Shown: positions 57,700 through 64,000 of the stretch, one piece after another
Layout of the letters: the number at the start of each line of letters is the position of its first letter
How positions within the stretch are numbered: position 1 is the stretch's first letter
Source: Hyphochytrium catenoides
Taxonomy: Eukaryota; Sar; Hyphochytriomycetes; Hyphochytriales; Hyphochytriaceae
DNA: 64,000 nucleotides
Reading direction: 5' to 3'
Assembly (NCBI GenBank): GCA_900088475.1
Contig: FLMG01000683.1
Span: 54,370 to 118,369, forward strand
The notes under the pieces: generated by a model
What the model saw: only the letters and a program-made list of their open reading frames with translations
What the model was told of the DNA's origin: nothing
The model's database searches: none
Position numbers and translations under genes: made by a program

Positions 57700-60600
57700 T
57701 CCTTTTGCAGCTCTATAGAGGACAAGAGGCAGAATGAGGAAGAATTCAAGGGTCAGTTTATGTGGATAGCAGAGAATGAGCTGAAGGTCTGTCATGCAAA
57801 AGAAACCTACGCTCTGACTTTATCTCTCACTAACTGTCCCTTAGTGTAAGCTGCACCGCAACTCCCGATGCTTGTCTTCGTCTCCTCTTGTTCTCATACG
57901 TAGTTAGTATCTTGTCTCCTCTCGTGACTGCTTTTGTTCCAGACTTCTGAACCAATGGCCCTACCGTGCTGGCACTCTTCTGTATTTGTCTTTAGCGCTT
58001 AGGCGGTCCTTCAAACATCACTTGGGAGAAGCTGAAGACCAGCAAAGAACAATGCCATCAGGTCTCAGAGCAGGGGCCACCGCTTTTGGGTATCACGGCT
58101 CTAAGAGTCATTCCCTTCCTAACATAGGCTTATAACTTCCTCCTGAAGAAGCATCAAGCCACCCGGAGCCAAGGTTGGCTTCTTCTCAGTGGCTCGTACT
58201 CTTCCTCAAACTGTCACATCGTATCCTCTAGAATTTCTCCATTCACAGCTACGGTCATGGCGCTTCTTCAGCATCCATCCTCATCGTCGCTTCTCTTAGC
58301 ACACTGTCTTTTTCATCAAGTCTGAGGGAAGAAGCTGACAGATGTTGCAGATCTTGTCTCGTCCTCTAGCGAGAAGAAAACAGTGGCATCAAAGAAGAGA
58401 AGTGCCCCAGTCCGCAAGTCACAGCCTTCTACCACTCATGGCACCAGCCATACTGAGGCTAAACTTTCTCTGGCATTAACACTCTCGGACAAAGGCAATA
58501 CTAAGGAGGAAGGGCAAGCGCTATGTAAGCTTCTTCAAATGCTTGAAACTGCAACTTATTTGCTGCGTACTGCTTCTATCTGTATGGTTCAGTGCAGCAA
58601 TACATCATTTCCGCCTTTATAGTGTCGTTTCTTTCGATCACTCTGTGGAACATCGCACTTGGCTCCCAAAACATAGGGGGGAAATACTTCTAGGCGGTAG
58701 TGCTCTTGCATGAGCAATTCTCTACCTGCCGCTTATCGTGGTGGTACGACAATGTTATGCTACATCTACTAATCCCTTTCTCTTCGTCGACGCAGCCGCT
58801 CGCTCAGCTCACTCATGGATGAACTCCCAAGGAGCTTCCATAAGAATTTCCTCCGGTCTCGGCAGTGGCGGCGGGCTGCCTCGAACAAGTCCAGGATCTC
58901 AGGTGAAGCCAAGCCCTGTCAAGGAGGTGAGCACTTCGAGTAATATGGATGACAGAAGCACAATACGTCAAGGTTGAAGTGAATGAAAGAAGGACGGTTA
59001 GAACCTCGTGGGACGCAAGTATTTAGAAGCTAAGAAGAGGGGGAACAGGGTACTTGCGGGAGAAATTGCAACAGAAGGGACACCGTGGCATTTTGAAGTT
59101 GTGGATTTAAGCTTAACCAGCCATTCCTATTGGAAAGGTGGTCAGGTTAGAGGCAGAGAACAAAGAGCTACGACAAAAAGTGGAAGAGCTTCAGAGCTTG
59201 TATCAAGCTTTGGTAACAGATAGCGGTGCAACTAACGGTAAGTAAGCACTCGCTTCAAGCAGGACTAATACTGCAATCCCTAAGGTTGTTATGGCACGAT
59301 TCACCTTTACGACTCGATATGTGTCGGGGGCTCAGCCCATTTCTTAGGCAGCGCTTCCTAAGCAAAGCCATTTTTAACGGTGTCATCTCCCAGCAGTAGA
59401 TAGTCGACGTTTAAACCTCCTTAAGGCACAGAACTATCACTTGCAAAGACAGGCAATGTCCTTCCCAATTATATCCCAAAAGAACCGTCTCTTATTGACT
59501 GTTAATGATGTTGCTTAAAGGTGGAGACGATGTACCTGGACGCCACTATACGAGAGCATAACCACAAAGATCTCACGGTCTTCTTAGAGTCTGTGGAAGC
59601 TTTCCTGGAAGAAACGGCAGGTGACAACCAGACCCTGAAAGGAAATCTTCGGGTAAGAGGACCCTGTGTGTACTCTGCACACGATGTATGACGCTCCGCT
59701 ATCGCTTAGTATTTCCAAGATCTGAAGCAGCGAATAACGGAGGCAGAGCGAAGGGCTAGTGCTGGATTGCATCAGAAACTGAGGTAAGACTGTCACCAAA
59801 CATTTGATGCTTCGCGATCTGTGTCTCTTTCTTGGAGGCCTATTATTTTGTTTATGGTAAATAGGAACTGACAGAAAATGAACTGTAGGTTAGGGACTGA
59901 ACCTGGCAAGGGAGTAGGAGAGTTTACCCTTTCATTGGAGCCCGAGGTGCTGGATGTGTTTGCAGGTACGGATGAGGGATTCATTTGGCGCAGGAGACTT
60001 CTCTTTTCAGACATATGTGCACCGATTGTAGCCCAAAGCACAAAGCATCTCAGGTTTGATCGCATACAGAAGCTTGAGTCTGAGCTCTACATCGTGGGTA
60101 AGTCTAGGTTAGGCCCTCCTCTTTGCTCCATAAGCTTATCATCAAACTGCTCAGGAAGAAAGCTCAGCGCTCTAGCGGAAGAGCTGCTATCTCTCCCACT
60201 GTCGCTTAACCCCACGCTGCAAGAGAAGAACAACACGGGGTTTAAGGTGATAACGATATGGACATCGAGCACATTCTTATCTCCTCCAGTTCTGGCATAT
60301 TCGCGTCCTACCCCATACATAATGCTCTCCGTTTCGTACACGCTTTCGTACGTCCCTATCTCGCCCATTTCGTGCCTAAGATGTGGCCTGCCAATAGGTC
60401 ACTGAGCTCTCCGAGTCTCTCCAGCGTCTGCTATTTGAGGTAGGCTCTTTGGCTGCAGTGGTCCCTTCCAATCCTGTGGGACCTGGCCAGAGGTAGAGTT
60501 TCCATGAAATCTTCATTTGGCTGCACTTATCATGGCTCTACTCTTTGGCTTATTTGATTGTCCTGGGGAGAGACTGCTAAGTCTGTATGACTATCTCAGC

Positions 60601-61858
60601 ACTGAGTACCAAGTACCCGACCCAAATAGTTTTATTGAGTCGCTTCCTCCATTTCGGACCAACAGGTGAGAATGTCGGTGACTCTTCTTAGCTGATCTTC
60701 ATACTTTCTATAAGTCAAGTCAACTGCTGATCCCTTTGTTGAAAATCTCTTTAAATGTCCTGTCTGTTAAGTTATGATCTTATGAACTTGCTCTGCAGGA
60801 AAGAAGGGGAGGAGAGAATCATGACGCTCATCAAGCAGTTTGCAGCCTTCAAGGTGCGCAGGTCCATAGCGCAAGAGGCAGCTTAACTGTTGTTTGCTTC
60901 CCCACACCTTATCAATCGACTGCCTCTACCTCTACCTTCTTTACATTTCATCATCACTCACAAGTGGCCATTGACTTACGCCTACCCTAGGAGGCCGCAG
61001 ATGCGAGACTGGCACTTCAGAAGAAGGAGCTAGCATTCTGGAACTCGGTAAGCATCTATGACCTACTCGCCAACCAGTTATACCACTGGTCTAAGTCGAC
61101 TTATCTTCATCTGATGTACATGCTCCGGACATCATTTTCGCCTTTGATCTACAGAACTGGAGAAATCATAGTCAGGCGCTGCAAAGACTAATTGAAACGT
61201 TGCGCTCCTTGACGGAGGTTAAGACTGAGGAATGCTTAAGGGTATTTGACTCTTGTCTTCAATTGTATAGCTCATCCAAACCCTACCTCAGTTCCCGGCA
61301 CACATATCTAACTCTTCGACACAAGGAGAATATGCCAATTTCCCTTTAATTATTCTGTGTCTTTCTGCTTCTTTCTGCTCTTCCTTTGCCAACCTGAGTG
61401 CTCTAGGAGCTGGGGGGACCACTGGAGACTTTAAACTCTGCCTTCGAACAGTATAAGGAGAGGAGTGGTCACGCCGACACCTCTAACCCTTTTTTGAAGC
61501 ACTTTCTTACCACGTTTGAGGTGATATCTAGCTCTGTACCCCTGCATATATTTGTCCGTCACAACGTCCCTGCAGTCTTTTTGGTGGGACCACCTTTTCT
61601 CCTCATTGCACGTTCTACGCTCTTCCTTCGGACTCAATCTACACCAAAGGTCTATGTCAGGGTTCTTAGTTTACTCAGAAGCTAATCATGGGCCCTCATA
61701 CTGTCTCCTAGGACTATCTAATAGACTTCAAGAGGGCAGACGATAAGATGAAGCAGAAACAAACAACCTTAAGGAAGGAGTTAGACAAGGCACTCGTGAT
61801 ATACGACAACGAACTGGCATCTCTTTCCTCTGTTGCGGCGTCTCAATATAGTAAATAG
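57700..61858 (+). CDS. Uncharacterised multi-exon gene, coiled-coil product
   Basis: Plus-strand exon-like segments: near 57712-57750 (SIEDKRQNEEEFK), 58380-58540 (Ser/Lys-rich, then LALTLSDKGNTKEEGQAL), 59138-59210 (VVRLEAENKELRQKVEELQS) and 59521-59652 (TVFLESVEAFLEETAGDNQT). Others are 59710-59783 (YFQDLKQRITEAERRASAGL), near 59888-60096 and 60535-60670 (LSLYDYLSTEYQVPDPNSF). Well-phased exons then follow at 60799-60853, 60991-61047, 61155-61241, 61407-61520 and 61712-61858. The last ones read ELAFWNSNWRNHSQALQRLI and DYLIDFKRADDKMKQKQ and end in TAG. The 3' third looks like a long antiparallel helical bundle; a BAR-like or sorting-nexin-like fold is possible but unproven. The middle (59.9-60.5 kb) is unresolved. 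Confidence 0.4.
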
Positions 61859-62025
61859 ACTTAATCGAGGATGTTGATAGGTCTGAACACTCTGTGACTT
61901 ATGGTACGAGGGAAGACGGTGGCAGAAGAAGAGAATAGTGCCGGAACCAGGAGGGGTTCGACTTGATCGAGCTGGGACGAAACCTAGACCAACATGAGGG
62001 ATAATCTCAATGTCCTAGTCGTAGA

Positions 62026-64000
62026 TCAATACATCCCCGAGCTTCTTTGTAGGCTAAACTCTGCCTCGCAGGTGACAGAGATTACGAAGCTGCCACGCTT
62101 TCCTGGCTCAAACGTTGCCGGGACAATAGTGAACCAGTCATCACCGTCCCTACGATATGAGGCGGACCGAGAGTGAAGAGACATTGTTAATTCGCATTCG
62201 GCAACTGAAGGACAATGTTGAAGCCACACGGCAGAGCTTGACACCCGGACCACCATATGGTTGTACCTTGTATCCAAATAGAACTCGGGCGGAGTGCTGA
62301 CGCTATGCATAGGCACAAACGATGTCTCATTCCAAGCTCGCCCCTCATGGAAGATGCCGCCCCCTGTCCTGTTCAGCTGCAGACCTCTTATCAAATAGAA
62401 GCCAATCATGCAGCCCACGCTATCTGCCAAGCACTGCTTGGACCACTCGCTTTCAGGACGACTTAGAGTGACCTTTACCCTCACCTTTCGCCTAGCGAAA
62501 ATGCGAAAGGCGAACTGCAAGCAACGAGTGAGACTGAAGAACGGTTTATAGGTAACATTAATGAAGGATGATCTTCAGGGGTAGCACTCGTTGAGCATAG
62601 AGGTAATGAACTTGCTGGGCTGGCCTATGACTAAAGAAGGATGATGACATTTGGGGCAAGAACGGCAATAGCAATACAGTCAGGAGGAGGGAGGATACAG
62701 GATAGACAGAAAACGATTAATTGTCGGCTCCGCATACCCTAGGGTTCTTCCTCCAATCTCCATTTAAATGACAGCCGGCGTCGGTTTTGGCTGTGGCAGA
62801 CCATTCTCCGTCAATAGCCTTGCTCATGGAGGAAGGAATCTCTTTGCATAAAAGCTTGCGGTCGCTTTTGCAATAATTGCGGGTGTGAGAAGAAGTTAGA
62901 GAGTCGATACAAAGGGGCAGCGCCTCTAACTAGGATGATGAGAAGAGGTGGAAGGTGCCGAAACTGACCCAAGCCCAACACATACCTGCAGATAATGAGC
63001 TCGAAGTTTCCTCCAAAAAGGGGCTGGGAGAGGCTTGGGATGACTAGCAGCCCATCGGCCATCCAATCCTCTGACAAGCGCAACAGGGTGATAGATGCGC
63101 CGCCGCTGTCTTTATAGTTGGAGGAGCAGCACCACTCATTCAAAGAAGGTACCAGCTTGCGCTCCGGGAAGGGAATATTGTCCTCTACAAGTTCGGTAGT
63201 TAGAATGGCGGAAAACGGGAACCAGGTTAGTGGCTGGTCAAGAGCATGAAGAGTCGGAAACAAGAGTGGGAAACAGCCAGGTAGAGATTTAGGTGAGCCG
63301 AGCGAGGGTAGACAAGGCCAAGCAATTGCTAGAAGGGCGGCCCAACAGATGAAGATGGGGAAAGAGAACTGCAAATACTTCCTATGTCCATTGATGTCTC
63401 CTTCCTCGACTTTGCTTTCTGACCTGGGTCGACAAGGATACATCGCAGTGTGGACCTTCGTCCAGAACTGTTGTTCTCCGAGGAAGAAGGGTCTGGCTTG
63501 ACTACTGTCAGTCCTAAGAAGGCTATCAGCGGAGGAGATGCGTTAGATGAGGCCCTAGAAAGAATCAAAGAGCTATCAGCAGAGGGATTCCTGGGATATT
63601 AGCTATATATCAAACTCAGAAAGGAAAGGAGGATGGGAAACCAGGACAAGGGAGACAGACGTGCGCCTGAGTTTAGTCCTCCAGGGGTGCCGAGGGCCAA
63701 CTGAAGCTCCTTGGAGGTAGTTGCTCTTCTTAGGACGGAAGGGCTGGAAGTTATCCGGGAGCCTGGAGATGCGCTCGCATCGGGAGACGGAAGCGCCGTC
63801 TCCGCCTTCTTTACTATAATTTTAAGGTTTGTCACCTCGGATTTAGCTAGAGCGGCATCAAACTTCTTGACACCACAGTTCTTCCCTCCCCCTTCCTCAG
63901 TTTCTCCCTTCTGAAGAGAGACACTAGCCGAATGATCCTTCTCGTTATCCTTTGGAGGCAAAGACTTGAAAGTGGCAGCTTTGTCATTGAGGACCACCAG
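62026..64000 (-). CDS. Protein with calpain domain III-like (C2L) modules, 5' partial
   Basis: The last exon (about 62514-62026) reads RVKVTLSRPESEWSKQC, DSVGCMIGFYLIRG, and then DDWFTIVPATFEPGKRGSFV, the pattern of calpain domain III: a beta sandwich with W-x(2)-P...PG..G.F. A second copy of the ending lies in the exon near 63200-62985 (WMADGLLVIPSLSQPLFGGN, then FELIICR). Upstream segments (63997-63602 and 63565-63430) hold NLKIIVKKAETALPSP and GRRSTLRCILVDP. No papain-like protease core with its Cys/His/Asn is inside the window; it may lie beyond base 64000 or be absent. Intron positions are only partly resolved. Calpain-like modular proteins with repeated C2L domains are common in protists. 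Confidence 0.5.

Noticed and set aside
61940-61990. ggttcgacttgatcgagc as a tRNA T-arm
   Set aside because: No acceptor, D or anticodon stem could be folded around it by eye.

Overview
The window is nuclear DNA from an intron-rich eukaryote. Genes are split into many short exons (17 to about 700 nt) with GT-AG introns that are often pyrimidine-rich, and TAA, TAG and TGA all end reading frames. Two genes are homologues of ciliary or flagellar proteins (LRRC9, jouberin/AHI1). Others are an ER-type 2-hydroxyacyl-CoA lyase, a primase-helicase of the mitochondrial TWINKLE type with an intact zinc ribbon, and an HNH family that I recall as common in oomycetes. A flagellated protist or alga, perhaps of the stramenopile/alveolate sphere, fits best. 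The species cannot be fixed from the sequence.

Layout. 1-11.25 kb (+): one large LRRC9-like gene, 5' end outside the window. 11.45-11.67 kb: an orphan C-terminal exon of a mitochondrial carrier. 12.1-19.14 kb: an island of at least four decayed copies of one non-LTR retrotransposon family (reverse transcriptase, zinc motif and restriction-like endonuclease end). Two copies form an inverted repeat around a decayed coiled-coil/HNH locus (15.35-17.37 kb). 19.21-25.21 kb (-): jouberin/AHI1-like WD40 gene, about 15 exons. 26.24-28.28 kb (+): SLC25A38-type mitochondrial glycine carrier, 4 exons. 28.58-33.01 kb (-): TWINKLE-type primase-helicase, 11 exons. 33.70-36.81 kb (+): secreted serine carboxypeptidase S28, interrupted by an assembly gap. 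37.22-41.54 kb (-): DDX24/MAK5-type DEAD-box helicase. 42.10-43.30 kb (+): spliceosomal cyclophilin H with microexons. 44.54-45.22 kb (+): small SANT/Myb-like protein. 46.85-49.38 kb (+): ILVBL/HACL2-type ThDP enzyme. 49.69-50.22 kb (-): small Cys/His-motif protein. 50.6-55.98 kb: no gene recognised. 55.98-61.86 kb (+): one or two uncharacterised helix-rich multi-exon genes. 62.03-64.0 kb (-): gene with calpain domain III-like modules, 5' end outside the window.

How the genes relate. They do not form an operon. Several housekeeping themes recur: cilium (LRRC9, AHI1), mitochondrion (TWINKLE, SLC25A38, carrier remnant), RNA processing (DDX24, PPIH). AHI1/SLC25A38, TWINKLE/S28 and DDX24/PPIH are divergent pairs with 0.56-1.04 kb between start codons. 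Splice sites were read by eye. Where exon phases agreed across introns I give joined coordinates; where they did not, I say so.

The least explained parts are the retroelement/HNH island, a long acidic insertion in the DDX24-like helicase, and the helix-rich genes at 56-62 kb. None is proven to be a new system.
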